The notes under the pieces: model-generated
What the model was told of the DNA's origin: nothing
Database searches by the model: none
Seen by the model: only the letters and a program-made list of their open reading frames with translations
Origin: Diogma glabrata
Taxonomy: Eukaryota > Arthropoda > Insecta > Diptera > Cylindrotomidae
NCBI GenBank assembly: GCA_963693315.1
Contig: OY856187.1
Coordinates: forward strand, 78,380,796 to 78,444,795
DNA: 64,000 nucleotides
Direction of reading: 5' to 3'
Program-made: the position numbers and the translations under genes
Part shown: positions 45,827 to 57,453 of the stretch, piece after piece
Layout of the letters: each line of letters starts with the position of its first letter
Numbering within the stretch: the stretch's first letter is position 1

Positions 45827-47109
45827 GGTCATTCAATAAGTCCGTAGGATGACACATAGATGGCGTTACTAGAATTTTTTTCCATATGATTTTTATTTAG
45901 TACTAACCTTCAAACGATACGTGTATAAATTTGACAGCAATCTGACTATTTATTCGTGAGTTATAGCATTTTGTGTGAAGCAACTTTTGTTTTTGAAAAA
46001 AAATGGAAAAAAGTGAATTTCGAATTTTAATAAAGCATTGCTTTTTGATGAAAAAAAATACAGTGGTAACCAAACAATGGCTTGATAAACATTATCCAAA
46101 CTCTGCTCCATCGAGACAAATGGTAGAGAAGTGGATGGCTGAATTTAAATGTGGTCGTACCAGCACAAAAGATGCAGAGCGCAGTGGACGCCCAAATGAG
46201 GCTGTTATTCCAGAAAACATAAAAAAATCCACAAATTGGTTATGATCGATCGCAAATTGAAGGTGCACGAAATAGCTGACATTGTAAAGGTAGCAGATGG
46301 TAGTGTTTTTACCATTTTACATGAACATTTGGGTATGCGAAAGCTCTGTGCAAATTGGGTGCCGCGTGAGCTCACAGTCGACCAAAAACAACGAATCGAT
46401 GCTTCGGAGGAGTCTTTGGCACTGTTAAACCGCAATAAAAAGGAATTCTATCGTAGATATGTGACAATGGATGAGACATGGCTTCACAGTTACACACCAG
46501 AATCCAAAAGACAGTCAGCTGAGTGGACAGCAGTCGACGAACCGAATCCAAAGCGAGCAAAGACGCAACAGTCGGCCGGTAAGGTGATGGCGTCTGTATT
46601 TTGGGATACGAACGGAATAATATTCATCGACTATCTCCAAAAAGGAACCACCATCAACAGCGAGTATTACTGTGAACTTTTGGATCGATTGAAGGCTGAA
46701 ATCGCAAAGAAACGGCCACATTTGCAAAAGAAAAAAGTGTTGTTTCACCAAGATAATGCACCGTGTCACAGATCGATGAAAACGATGGCAAAATTGAATG
46801 AATTGGGCTTTGAATTGCTTACCCACCCACCATATTCTCCAGATTTAGCCCCCAGCGACTTTTTCCTGTTTTCAGATCTCAAGAGAATGCTTGCTGGAAA
46901 GAAATTTAAGTCCAATGATGAAGTAATCGCTGAAACTGAGGCCTATTTTGACGAGAAAGAGAAATCGTACTATAAAAGTGGTATAGAAAAGTTGGAAAAT
47001 CGCTATACTCGTTGTATCGCCCTCCAAGGCAACTATGTTGAATAAAAAAATCGAGTTTTGTCAAAATGTTGTTTTTTTCTTACTTATCCTACGGACTTAT
47101 TGAACGTTA
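45827..47109 (+). mobile_element. mariner-family DNA transposon, 1283 bp
   Basis: Inverted ends share TTCAATAAGTCCGTAGGAT (left from 45834, right complemented near 47085-47103). TA stands immediately outside both ends (45825-45826 and 47110-47111), the mariner target duplication. Length and gene layout are those of a full-length mariner. Its GC content is visibly higher than the surroundings, which fits recent arrival from elsewhere. Confidence 0.92.
46003..47045 (+). pseudogene. mariner transposase with one frameshift
   Basis: The transposase binds the TIRs and performs cut-and-paste through a DD34D active site. The first frame (46003-46245, 80 residues) holds the helix-turn-helix DNA-binding part (KQWLDKHYPNSAPSRQMVEK). 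The second (from 46236, 269 residues) holds WVPREL, TMDETW (D79), HQDNAPCH (D173) and PPYSPDLAPSDFFLF (D208), with 34 residues between the last two Asp. The frames join at an A7 run (about 46220-46226); one missing A explains the break. Everything else looks intact, so a sequencing error in the homopolymer is possible. Confidence 0.9.
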
Positions 47110-47429
47110 TATTTCATACCAAAAATAAAATGTACAACCATCAAATTCTTATTTCATTGTTCTAGGTTTTAATACAAAACAATTGAACCAGTTTGGAAAC
47201 AAAAAATCTTCCTTTTGTTTCGAATTTCAAAGGAAACATCTATTTCTTTACCAAATAATAATATCAATATCTTTCCAAACCGCCTTGCACTGCGCTATAC
47301 AACTTGGAATTAATTAAACAAAATATATATATGTATATCACTTCTCATCAAATTATAATTCATAGTATATTTTAAAAATACTAAATCATCAATCTTATAT
47401 ATGGGGGTTTTATTACCCTATACGTTACA

Positions 47430-47560
47430 ATTAGTGATTGCAACCCGGGTTTCCGGTGTCCGAAAAACCGTTTTTTTTATTTTACATTACCGAAAACCCG
47501 GGTTTTATTACCCTTAAAAACCGGTTTTATTATTAACAAAAAATGGAGAAAATAAAACAA
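47430..47560. other. Possible hAT-like element end
   Basis: TTAGTGATTGCAACCCGGG followed by repeated ACCCGGGTTT/AAAACCGG words resembles a hAT terminus (CAGNGNTTGCAA). Only one end is visible and no duplication was found. Confidence 0.3.
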
Positions 47561-47744
47561 TAATATAAATCATATGAGAAATTATAAATATATTGTGTGT
47601 TTGTCGGTTGGTCTGTCAATTTGGTAGAATGTCGGGATACCTACATTGTTTCTTTATGTATATGTGACTTCATGGATTATATTAAAAACCGACGACATAT
47701 TAACAAGACAGAGTCATATGCGCAGATACCCCTAGATATAAAAG

Positions 47745-47815
47745 ATTACCTATTTTGGAACCTTCCGATCTAGGCGCCAAAGCTTTAACAATTGTGCCAC
47801 TTGGTCGTTTATATT
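47745..47815 (-). other. tRNA-derived SINE-like head
   Basis: The minus strand reads ACCAAGTGGCACAATTGTT (box A-like), then GCTTTGGCGCCTAGATC and AAGGTTCCAAAATAGG (degenerate box B). Spacing fits a tRNA, but box B is mutated and stems are poor. Confidence 0.35.
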
Positions 47816-48429
47816 AGTGTTGGGTTTGATTCTAGATACTTTTTTATTAATATTTTATTACATACGAATACGAACGAGTATATTGTTTTTAAAATAAATG
47901 CATGAGCAATTTCACGAAGATTCAACAACGTTTTCACTTGACCCCTTTTAATTTTGATTATTTTCTGTTTATAGATAGTCTTTGATAAATAAAAAATACA
48001 AGTTCTCTTAGAATTTTTTTTTTCGACCAGGGGTCTTCACAGGGTGCCCCTCAATTTTTGTTATTTTGTGATGTGAGTGCATTTTGACGAGCGATTGTAG
48101 AAAAACTACTGAATCGATTTTCATAAATGATATGTCGTTCAATAGGTATTAGAAATGAAACTTTCCAATGAAATGCAACTTGCTTCATATTATTGTTTTA
48201 CCCGCGCCAATTTTTGATAAAATGAAATGTCATTCCTCTTTTGAAAAATCGTACCCAGCATATGATAATTAATATACATTTGTAATCTCACTTCTCTCCG
48301 TTAATTTATTATTGCATCACCTCGCCATGTTTTTATAAATGCCGTGAAAAACCTTTTTGTTTAAATTATATATTCTTTTTTAAATAATAATAACAAATCT
48401 ATTGAAATTATAAATGTGTTTTTTGGCAA
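47816..48429. other. Gene-free stretch
   Basis: No coding frame. TTGACGAGCGATTGTAG and AAACTACTGAATCGATTTTC near 48090-48120 resemble sequence near the ends of many insect Helitron-like repeats, but no end can be fixed. Confidence 0.45.
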
Positions 48430-49110
48430 ACGGCTTTAAAGTTTAACTTTACTGCCGCTAGGAAGGCGGCTAAAGTCTTACGTTTTTGACGTATAATCAA
48501 AGCGACTGGGCTGTAAAGTAACGCTATTATTGTTTTTTTTTACGGCAGGAGTGAAGTAATTTCATATATTTACGGTGGCAGAAAAAGTCGCCATTTCTTT
48601 CCATATTTTTACGATATTCGTTATTTTTTTCAAATAAATTGTATAACTATGACAACAAAAATAACAACTATTTTGATTGGATTATGAAATTTTATTTATA
48701 CAAATTTAAATGTTTTTTTATTTTTTGGAAGTAACTATGACGATAAAAATCATATTTATAAAAATTTTGGTGTATTAATTTCATATTTATAAAAAATTTA
48801 AACGTTTTCCGAAAAAATAGTGTATTTAATTCGGATCTAAAGTCACTTTTTGTATTTCGTCTAGAATTGTCAAACTATAGACCCAACACAAAAAGTAGCA
48901 CTTTAGCTCCTAATTAAATAATATACTATTTTCGGCAAACATTTGTAAAATTGAAATTTACTGCCGCTAGGGAGAAGGTTAAAGTACTTTTTTGATGTAT
49001 ATCGCCATATTTTTTCTTTCTTTTACGGCGACAGAAAAACTAACTCATATTTTACGGCAGCAGAAAAAGTGTCAACATTTTTTTCTATATTTTTACGGCG
49101 ACAGCAAAAG
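48430..49110. repeat. Direct repeat pair about 508 bp apart
   Basis: TTTACTGCCGCTAGG at about 48449 and 48958 is followed in both copies by TTTACGGCRRCAGAAAAA-type phrases (48550-48600 and 49021-49100). Noncoding, diverged. Confidence 0.65.
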
Positions 49111-49117
49111 AAACATA

Positions 49118-49195
49118 ACATGATTATGAATAATATTGAGATTATGAATGATAATATGAGATTATGAATAATAATATGAGATTATGAATAATATT
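49118..49195. repeat. ATGAGATTATGAATAATA tandem repeat
   Basis: About four units of 18-20 bp. Confidence 0.8.
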
Positions 49196-49351
49196 TTATC
49201 AAATGTGACAACTTTTCATACATATGTCGAATTGGAATTTGGCATTTGGTTTTTAAAATTTATCGTTTCATGGGTTGATTTATTCTACCATGTTACTTGT
49301 GATACAAAATATATAATTATTACTATAACGTTGTAAACGATGAGGAGACTT

Positions 49352-49528
49352 AACTGTTTGGTGAATATAAAGCAACGAATATAAACGTAGGAAAACTTCA
49401 TCCAAGATTAGTTAATGATTTGTTGAATCCAAAAAGTTTACAGCTTTGCACTAATGCCTCAATTAAGAATCAACGTAAAAAAACAAAAACTCTCTGGAAA
49501 TGGGTCGTTATATTTATTCCTGTTTGAA
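49352..49528 (+). other. Coding-like fragment, unrecognised
   Basis: A 58-codon frame without ATG reads GKLHPRLVNDLLNPKSLQL and KNQRKKTKTLWKW before a stop. It lies just left of a DNA element whose other side (57454 on) also has coding-like frames. It may be chance. Confidence 0.2.
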
Positions 49529-49676
49529 TGTATGATACTAAAATAATAATATTTGAAAACTAATATCATAGAGATCATAGCCCAAGTAACAATTGTTAGA
49601 GCTGAAAGAATCAATGTGCTCTATTACAGTTTTCTAAGTTAAAATAATTAGCCTGATAGCTCTTAAACGTAATTAA

Positions 49677-49816
49677 TGTGGTATCTTGTTATTCATATAA
49701 AAATAGTAGGTTGTGTTGTGTCAGTTTTGAATATTCAATAAACATGGTCGAACGTATCGACATAATTAATATGAAATAAGTGTGTTATTATTTATATAGA
49801 TTATTAGGATATCACA
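49677..49816 (+). repeat. 5' LTR, 140 bp
   Basis: Begins TGTGGTATC and ends GATATCACA, an inverted 9-base pair with one mismatch. It contains AATAAA near 49738. Confidence 0.93.
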
Positions 49817-49817
49817 A

Positions 49818-49830
49818 TGGCGACCTTGCC
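49818..49830 (+). other. Primer-binding site
   Basis: TGGCGACCTTGCC starts one base after the LTR. TGGCGACC is the start of the site used by elements primed by tRNA-Arg (mdg1/412 group); the rest diverges. Confidence 0.65.
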
Positions 49831-50071
49831 AATTCAACGCTTATCATTCATTATGATTAGAGTTGAAGAATCAGGAATAAAAAAGTTTTACAAATGAATA
49901 AATTTCTAAATATTTGGTAAAAAGAAAAAAAAGTGCTATAAACAGAAAAAAAAAAAAGAATTATATGTCAAAAGAATAGTTCTGTGGATTTTCGGTTTGG
50001 ATTGTTTTTGAGATCCAAACTCTTCCTCAGATGAAAACTAAGGATCTGAGCTCATTTGGTGATTAGCCAGA

Positions 50072-50282
50072 GAAAATAAAATCTTAAGTGAAGATATTAG
50101 ATTGAGATCTTTCTTAGTGATAATCCAACTAATGATTTATGGCTTGCTGCTGTGTGACCTAACCAGTTCAAATCTGGAAAATAAAATCTTAAGTGAGAAC
50201 ATTAGATTGAGATTTTTTCGAGTGACAATCCAACTAATGATTTATGGTTTACTGTTGTGTTACCTAACCAGTTCAAATCTGG
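50072..50282 (+). repeat. 106-bp tandem duplication in leader
   Basis: ATAAAATCTTAAGTGA through AACCAGTTCAAATCTGG occurs twice in tandem (50073 and 50179) with scattered differences. Confidence 0.85.
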
Positions 50283-50841
50283 AAATCTATATGTGAAGAA
50301 CTAATAGGCGCGTTCCATTGAAGATTAAACTTACTCAAATTTGCTTTGATCTACTCTACCTCCAACAAGTTGTGTAGTTGAAAAGCAGTTTATTTTTCGA
50401 TTTTATTTAGATCGGCTATAAACTTGTTTTGGTACTTTTAACAATAAAATGGACCAATCAGATCTAAATTTCAGCACAAAATAAAAAATTTTGATAGTAA
50501 TAAAATTGTGTGGCTATATTTGGAAAATTTCCAAATTTTCGGCGTTCCATTGGTGATCTACTCAAAAGCTGCTTTGAGTAACTATTTTGTTCCAAAGGAA
50601 CGCATGTAATGTCACCATCTTCGGGTTTGAGATTCTATTTGTATTAAATGATTTATATGAAGATAATATTTCTAGGAATATTATATTACTATGTACATAT
50701 ACTATATACTATAATCTATAAAAAAAAAACTTCTCGATTGTTTGTTTTGTGTGAGAAGTTGAGCTGTTCAGACGTTTTGTTTAAGAAAAAAAAAGAATAT
50801 TTAGACGCTGAAAATTGTTCTAGAAATTTCAAGAACAGAAC

Positions 50842-51840
50842 ATGTCAAGTGAAAATAGTAACAGTCCAGGTTGGGGAGTTCGTCCAATTGGTGAAATCAA
50901 CGACGAAATTCATTTCGAAGAAGGTATGGAAGAAAAAGAGTTTGCTCGATGGGTTTCGACGAAATGGAATTTAACAGAGTTCGATGAATCTGCCAATAAC
51001 TGAAAGGAAGCAAGAGTGGGAGAGATTTATTGAACAGTTCGGCCGGATTGCAGATGTGAGGAATTTGTCGTCGGCTCGAAAACTAAAGGCTTTGAAAATC
51101 CAAGCAGGCATGTATTTGAATGACATCATGAAAACCAACAAGGGAACTGTGGATGTGGATGAAAATTATGAGAACGTTGACTTACTTAAATTCTTATTTC
51201 GACCAAACTTGTGATACTAGACAAGAAAGATCCAAGTTTAGGGACATGAGGATGAGAAGTGATGCATCTTTCATCGATTTTGAACTTAAGTGTGAGAAGC
51301 AGATGAAATATTGCAATTTCACAAAGGAACAAGCTGAGGAAGAATTGGCTGAAGTTTTGATTAGACGTTCAGTGCCGGAGATTTCAAAACAATTGAGAGT
51401 GCTAGCTCCAACTTTGTAGAGTGATTTGTTTGCTATAATTAAGCAATGTTCGCATTTAGATCATATGTGAAAAGAAGATGAGGATAACAAGGACACCACT
51501 GAGCATTATGTGAAACCAGTGATGACTCTGCAATAAGAATGTTACAATAGTTTACAGAAGGATCGTTTCAACAACCCAAGAAAGCGTTATAACTCATACC
51601 AAAAGACATTTGGAAATGAGAGACAAAGCAGATCATTTAGTGACCGAAAATTCAACGTTCCTAAACGAGAAGTATGTGGCAGTATATAATCAGAGCTTAT
51701 GTTTGGAAGAGCAGTACGTGGGTTTCTCCCAAATTGTAAGAGCGAAATTGCTCAAAACGATGACATTGAATTCAGGAAGCAAGATTGTAATGAAGAGCTT
51801 TCTCATTGGCGAACCAATGAGAATGGCATAGCAGGATGCG
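50842..51840 (+). pseudogene. Gag remnant
   Basis: An ATG at 50842 opens SSENSNSPGWGVRPIGEIN and ends at 51003. An overlapping frame (50984-51214) gives RKQEWERFIEQFGRIADVR and KLKALKIQAGMYLND, and the next (51153-51419) gives KCEKQMKYCNFTKEQAEEEL and RSVPEISKQLRVL. These are Ty3/gypsy Gag capsid-like helices. Later pieces are basic (NNPRKRYNSYQKTFGNERQ), as in the nucleocapsid, but no zinc knuckle survives. At least three frameshifts or stops. Confidence 0.72.
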
Positions 51841-54800
51841 TACCTAGAGTAATTTAACGCCGTAACGACTAATGCTCAGCCATCGTGGATTTGATAGATT
51901 TTTACCTGCTGCTTCAACACAAATGCAGAAATGTACGCAATTTACGAAAATATACAGAAATGAAAAAAAAAATACAAGTGAAAAAAGGAGACTCTGACGA
52001 CCCCTTTTGCGAAACAACCACGATCAGCGCGTCCAATCCACACAATCGTTCCCATACGCCCACACACTCACGCTTCATACATGCCAACATTCACCCACAC
52101 ACTCAGACTGCGAAGCCAGACAATTAAGCTCCAAGACCCACAGCAAGTATGACAGATGAGAGTAATCAAACATAGGTGGGAGTGTTGCCAGCTGAGCAAT
52201 CTGATACAGCCTGTACACCACTGCTATTGCTGGTACACCGAGAATCAACTCTTCAAGCACGGGAGAGCGTCACACGCTATATTGAAAGTCTTTATTAATG
52301 ATTTCCCTTTTTCTTTATTAATATCATTTTTAAAAAATTTACAAAACCATACGTAGTTCCCAAAAACAAATATTTACAGCTCAAAAAAAATTATCATTTG
52401 ATTTGGAAGTTGAAAAAAAAACATGTCCAAACCAGTTTGTTTCAATACCTGTAGTTTACAGTTTGTTGATGGATTATAGAAATAATAAACCTAAAACATA
52501 ACAAGAATTTGTCTTTTTTTTTGTAATACGGGTTATTTGAGAATGATTTTTGATTTACTTAAAAATATAAATTCATAAATTTAGGTAATATAATAAAAGA
52601 AAAGGTATTTGGAAAACGAGACGTTATCTCGGAGCAAAAAAATATTTTTGATTAGAATCATTTCCAATTCAGACTACATGCATCTCACTACACGCATCGC
52701 CAGCTCACACACACACACGCATCGACAGGCAAGCCCCCATTCAATCACTTGCACAACCCCTCACACGCATTCACACCTCTATGTAAAAAAAGTAAATAAA
52801 ATAAATCAAGTTCGCTCACCCCATGTTTAAATCCTCCGGCCTTAGCTCTCCATCAGCGACGAATAATCCAACAGGTAAAGTACTACGGTTGAAATTGCAT
52901 AAATAATACTTGCATGCTGAGGTGCAATTCGGTTGTAATAACACAAGAAAAGTGTATATCAATGTTCGTACTTCAATTGTAATCACACCAAAATTGGATA
53001 TCAGTTGAAATATGTAAAATATACGATAGCAACAGCAAAAATTTGATATAAATGTTGAGTTGAAATAGGTCAAATATACGGTGGTAACAGCAAAAATTTG
53101 ATATAAATGTTGAGTTGAAATAGGTCAAATATACGGTGGTAACAGCAAAAATGTTATATAAATGTTGAGTTGAAATATATAAAATATACGATAGCAACAG
53201 CAAAAATTTGATATAAATGTTGAGTTGCAATAATATACAATAGTAACAGCAGTACTTTGATACAAATGTTGCGTTGAAATCTGTTTGAAATACAGTACTA
53301 ACCGCAAAAATTTTACATAAATGTTGCGTTGAAATATGTATAATATACGGTAGCAATAGTAAAACTTGGATCCAAAGGTTGCGTTGAAATAATATACAGT
53401 AGTAACAGCAAAACTTTGATACAAAATGATGCGGTGAAATAATATACGGTAGTAATAGCGCAAATTATATATTAATGCTGCGTTGAAATACTGTTGCAAC
53501 ACGGTAGTTATAGCATAAACATTTTATATTAATGTTGCGTTGAAATACTGTTGTAATACGGTAGAAATAGCATCAAAATTTTGTAGAAAGGATGCTTTGA
53601 AATTAATCAGGCAATGGTTGTAACCAATAACCTATTAAGTTCAGTAATTTATCAAATTAGTAATTGTATTTATTATAATTAAATCCTATCCTTTTCGCAA
53701 ATTTTATTTATAAAATGTTGAGCCCGGCAACGATGGAATGTAATGCAAACCAACAAACAAATTGTATCACTCAACACAAACACTATCAACCAACATTGAT
53801 TTTTTGTATGTTAATGAAATTGCATCATTCAAATTGCATAATAACAATTAATTAATTTGAAATATATATAAATATTACTTTTCTTTATTAAACTTTAAAT
53901 TAACTTCTTGCACAGTCAACAACAAAAATAAATACATATAATAAAATTCAAAACACATTAAATATTGTTAAGAAATATATCACCGGGAAATTAACAAATT
54001 TAAGTATTTGAGAAAACAGAATTGGACGGAATAATAATAATTTTACCAATACACTAAAAATATTTTCTATTTAATATAAAATCACAAGAAACAAGCAATG
54101 ATATTTACTAACATGTACCGACAACCTTTCTACTAACACGTTTTTAAAATTTTAAGAGACGTCATACACGCACAAAATTCCAATAGGAAAAAGAATAGAC
54201 TAAGCAAGACAAAACCGTATAGTCATCTCTTTTATAGCAATTTTTAATATCGAAAAATTCGAGAAAGTGTTTCTGTTGAAAGGAAATTTATATTAATTTA
54301 TGTTATGTTAATAAATGTTAGTACATTTTCCGTTTCAAAAAAAAACTGTTTGGTACTTTGTAATACACAACATTGCAAGATGATTTCACGAAATAAGTCA
54401 TTCCCAACGCATTGGGAAAAGATATTAAAATAGATTAAACGTAAGTTTAACCGACTTTATGATGTTTATGTGTTACGAACCAATAGCTTACAACAGTATT
54501 ACAGTAAAACTTAGATCTATGACGGAAAGATAAATTGATAAAAAATATCCATATAAGAAATCGAATACATAACTAATTGTAGGATAATAATTTTTTTCTA
54601 TTGCGACGATTGGACAAATAAGCACAGCTGTTTGAGGTTTGAAAACATTTAAGGCAATTACGGTTAGTGTCCGGAGAATTCAAATTTATGTAGTATGGTG
54701 AAGTAATGCTGGTGAAAACGAAGTGTGAGTCAATAATAGGGGATTGTAAAGGAAATATTATTGTTAATTGTTTTATGCTAAGAACAAATCTACGTAACGG

Positions 54801-54959
54801 AAACTATATGAAAATATGACTATGGATTACGGATGAACGAGAAACTGTTGTGAACTATGGGTGATCGGTAAAATTGTGATATGAGAGGAAATACAAACTA
54901 CATGAATCAGTGACTGTACTACACTACGTTATCATAATCCAGTCTACATAACAAGATGT
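51841..54959. other. Non-pol interior of the LTR element
   Basis: 3.1 kb where pol should be. It contains CA-rich tracts (52020-52110 and 52690-52770), a minisatellite (52970-53600) and AT-rich sequence. No RT, protease or integrase-core motif in any frame. Confidence 0.7.
52970..53600. repeat. ~58-bp minisatellite
   Basis: About ten diverged units of the type TATAAATGTTGAGTTGAAAT...TATACGGTGGTAACAGCAA. It creates repetitive Tyr/Phe-rich minus-strand frames that are not genes. Confidence 0.85.
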
Positions 54960-55426
54960 ACAAACAAAGATGCGTAGAAAGCAAGTTGAAGATAGGAAAC
55001 GACATGCAGGAGAAAGAATAATTGAAGTGGGAGATAAAGTATTAGTTCAGCAACAGAAAAAAGATAAAGCTGATACGATATATAAAAACTGTTTTTTTTT
55101 AAGTGTTCGATATTAAAGGGGGTAGAGTCACAGTTAAGGACATAAATAGTGGAAAAATATTGAAAAGAAGCGTGAAGCATTTAAAAAAAATTGTAAAGCC
55201 AATTGCAGCCAACTTATCAAAATATCAAGAATTTCGTGAAAGTTCGCCTATGGAAAAAAACAAGGGCAAAGGAAAGGAGAGAGAAAAGACAACTGAAGAT
55301 CTAGGAGTTTCAACAACAGACATCCGTTCTGCAATGAAAAGGTCATCCACGGATAACGGTGATCCAAAGGAATTTCCGAAGGTACGCAGAAGCGAAAGAG
55401 CCACAAAGGTCCCCAAACAGGACTAA
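54960..55426 (+). pseudogene. Integrase C-terminal (GPY/F-type) remnant
   Basis: At 54966-55080 the frame reads RRKQVEDRKRHAGERIIEVG and DKVLVQQQKKDKADT, typical of the region after the integrase core of mdg1-like Ty3/gypsy elements. After a T9 run and frameshift, 55103-55426 continues FDIKGGRVTVKDINSGK and KRSVKHLKKIVKP, then a hydrophilic tail (EKNKGKGKEREK, RRSERATKVPKQD). It is the only surviving part of pol. Confidence 0.75.
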
Positions 55427-55465
55427 ATAGAAGATAAGATACTGCAATCAATTCAAGATTTCCAT

Positions 55466-55479
55466 GAAGCAGAGGGAGA
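55466..55479 (+). other. Polypurine tract
   Basis: GAAGCAGAGGGAGA directly precedes the 3' LTR, the usual primer of plus-strand DNA. Confidence 0.8.
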
Positions 55480-55480
55480 T

Positions 55481-55620
55481 TGTGGTATCTTGTTATTCAT
55501 ATAAAAATAGTAGGTTGTGTTGTGTCAGTTTTGAATATTCAATAAACATGGTCGAACGTATCGACATAATTAATATGAAATAAGTGTGTTATTATTTATA
55601 TAGATTATTAGGATATCACA
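55481..55620 (+). repeat. 3' LTR, 140 bp
   Basis: Apparently identical to 49677-49816. Followed by ATTAA. Confidence 0.93.
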
Positions 55621-57453
55621 ATTAATAGTGATTCACAGCTTTAAGCAAAATTTACAATGCTCTAATTCATTGTTGCCTAACAGTTCTAGCTCTTTTTGCT
55701 TGTAGAGCATTTAGCTTTACTAATGAGCTCTATAACCACTTTTAGAGCTTAAATATATAATCTTATAGAGCACGCTATGTATTGGAATAAAAAAATTCCA
55801 TGTGCATAAAATTATCTCGTATAAGAGCTGCATTAAAGCATGGTTAGAGTGTTTTGGTTTGCTCATTTAAGTGCTTTAATACAAGTTTGTTTTACACTCA
55901 TTTACTGCTATTGGGAGTTGCATTTTCCTTATGTAGAGCTGGCAGATAATTTTAATTTAAATTTAATTTTCTTCTTTTCTCAAATAATGAATTCTTTTTT
56001 CAAATAATAAAATTGAATTTTTTAATCCCATGGCCATTGGTATATATTGCGCAAGGGAAAAAGTAATAGTAAAGTTCATTAAAATCAGTTTGTGCACGAA
56101 TGTTAGGATCCTTTGAAAAGTGTACACAATTCATTAATTAAATGCACAACGCTTTTTATTGTTTGAGGTTATGATTTAGCTAACCGCTCTATTAGAAAGA
56201 ATTGACCTTTTTACTTATATGTAAATAATCGTAGTTTGTTGAGGTTTTATGAGACCACTGATTTTTTCTTTTTCTAAAACAGGTAATGCACAAAACATTC
56301 GTAAATATGTATATTAAGAATAACTAATGATAAAAGTTAATGAATTAACTGATTTTTAATATAAACACATATCAAATTTTATTTAGCATGGCCTACGACT
56401 GTGTCATTTTATCTGTCAAAATATTATAAGGGATATACTCTATAAAACGCTTCCCACAACAAAAAAATCTAATATAGAGCTTGATGCTCAACTATGTTTA
56501 TTTTTTATTTTGTATTTCAGCTTGTTGCTCTGATGAAAACAAAAGGATAATCATATACAGTTACTTGCTTTACAACTATCTTAACAAAGAAAAAAACTAC
56601 TCCCCAATAAATCGAAATCCTGAGTAATAATATCAAGTGAGATAAAAAGCTTTTAAAGTTCATAAATGACAACTGTTGCAAGAATCCGTCCATATTTAAT
56701 CAAAGAAAATATAAAAAAATTCGGCCATTCTTGAATTTGATAGAAAATTTATTTTTATTTCATTTTTTGAAATTTTTAATTTAGGTAAAATCATACTCAA
56801 TTTTCCAAACTAAGTTTAAAAATATTGAAAAACCAAGTTTGTTACGAAAATAAAAAAAGTGTTTTTTATAACTACTAATTTTAATAATAATTATTACATA
56901 TTTCAAGAGCCCGTTGAAAATTTAAGAAGTATCGTATTAATATTCACGACAAAAAATAAATGGCACGCATATTTCACTTTAATCCATACTCAAAATGTAC
57001 ATTTTACAGTTTAAATTAAACGATATTTCAATTTATTTTTCATTTAGTTTAATAAGTCAAACATCCACAAAATATTTTCTTTAAAAAAAATCTAATAAAA
57101 ATAATGTTATTATTCGGATAAATTCGTTTTAAAAATTACGTCGGTTTAATATTTTAGGAAATAATTCGAGTTCGTTTTAGAGCAAAATGCTGAAAGAAAG
57201 CTCTATAATGATTGGTTCAAACGTTTTCATTTAATTGCTATATAGAGTTATGCGCTTCATAATGGAATCCGGAATAATTCTTATAGAGATAAAAAAACAA
57301 TAAAGTTGCTCTATAAACCGCCACTTTTTGCTTTTACTAAGCTCTATAAGAGTTCTAAGAGCGCTTATAGAGCAAACATTAAAGCACGTAGCTTTATAAA
57401 TCAGCTCTAAGAGCGCTCTTAAAGCATATTTAAAACAAAATTGTTACTTGGGA

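Larger units (their letters stand above)
49677..55620 (+). mobile_element. Recent Ty3/gypsy-type LTR retrotransposon, pol largely deleted
   Basis: 140-bp LTRs (49677-49816 and 55481-55620) appear identical base for base and are flanked by ATTAA on each side (49672-49676 and 55621-55625). A primer site, Gag remnant, integrase C-terminus and polypurine tract are present in the right order. Protease, RT, RNase H and the integrase core are absent. The middle is filled with CA-rich sequence and a minisatellite. Intact identical LTRs with a defective interior point to recent mobilisation in trans. Confidence 0.9.
49581..57452. mobile_element. TIR DNA element split by an LTR retrotransposon
   Basis: Left end CCCAAGTAACAATT and right end TTGTTACTTGGG are inverted. 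AGATCATA precedes the left end (49572-49579, then G) and follows the right end (57453-57460), an 8-bp match suggesting the target duplication. Without the LTR element about 1.9 kb remains, with many GCTCTA/TAGAGC words in both subterminal zones and no transposase. The TIR resembles that of the element at 19694-23717. Confidence 0.65.

Noticed and set aside
46515..46826. Antisense frame across the mariner transposase
   Set aside because: Shadow of the sense gene.
52973..53502. Minus-strand Tyr/Phe-rich frames of ~125 codons
   Set aside because: Produced by the ~58-bp minisatellite; no protein features.
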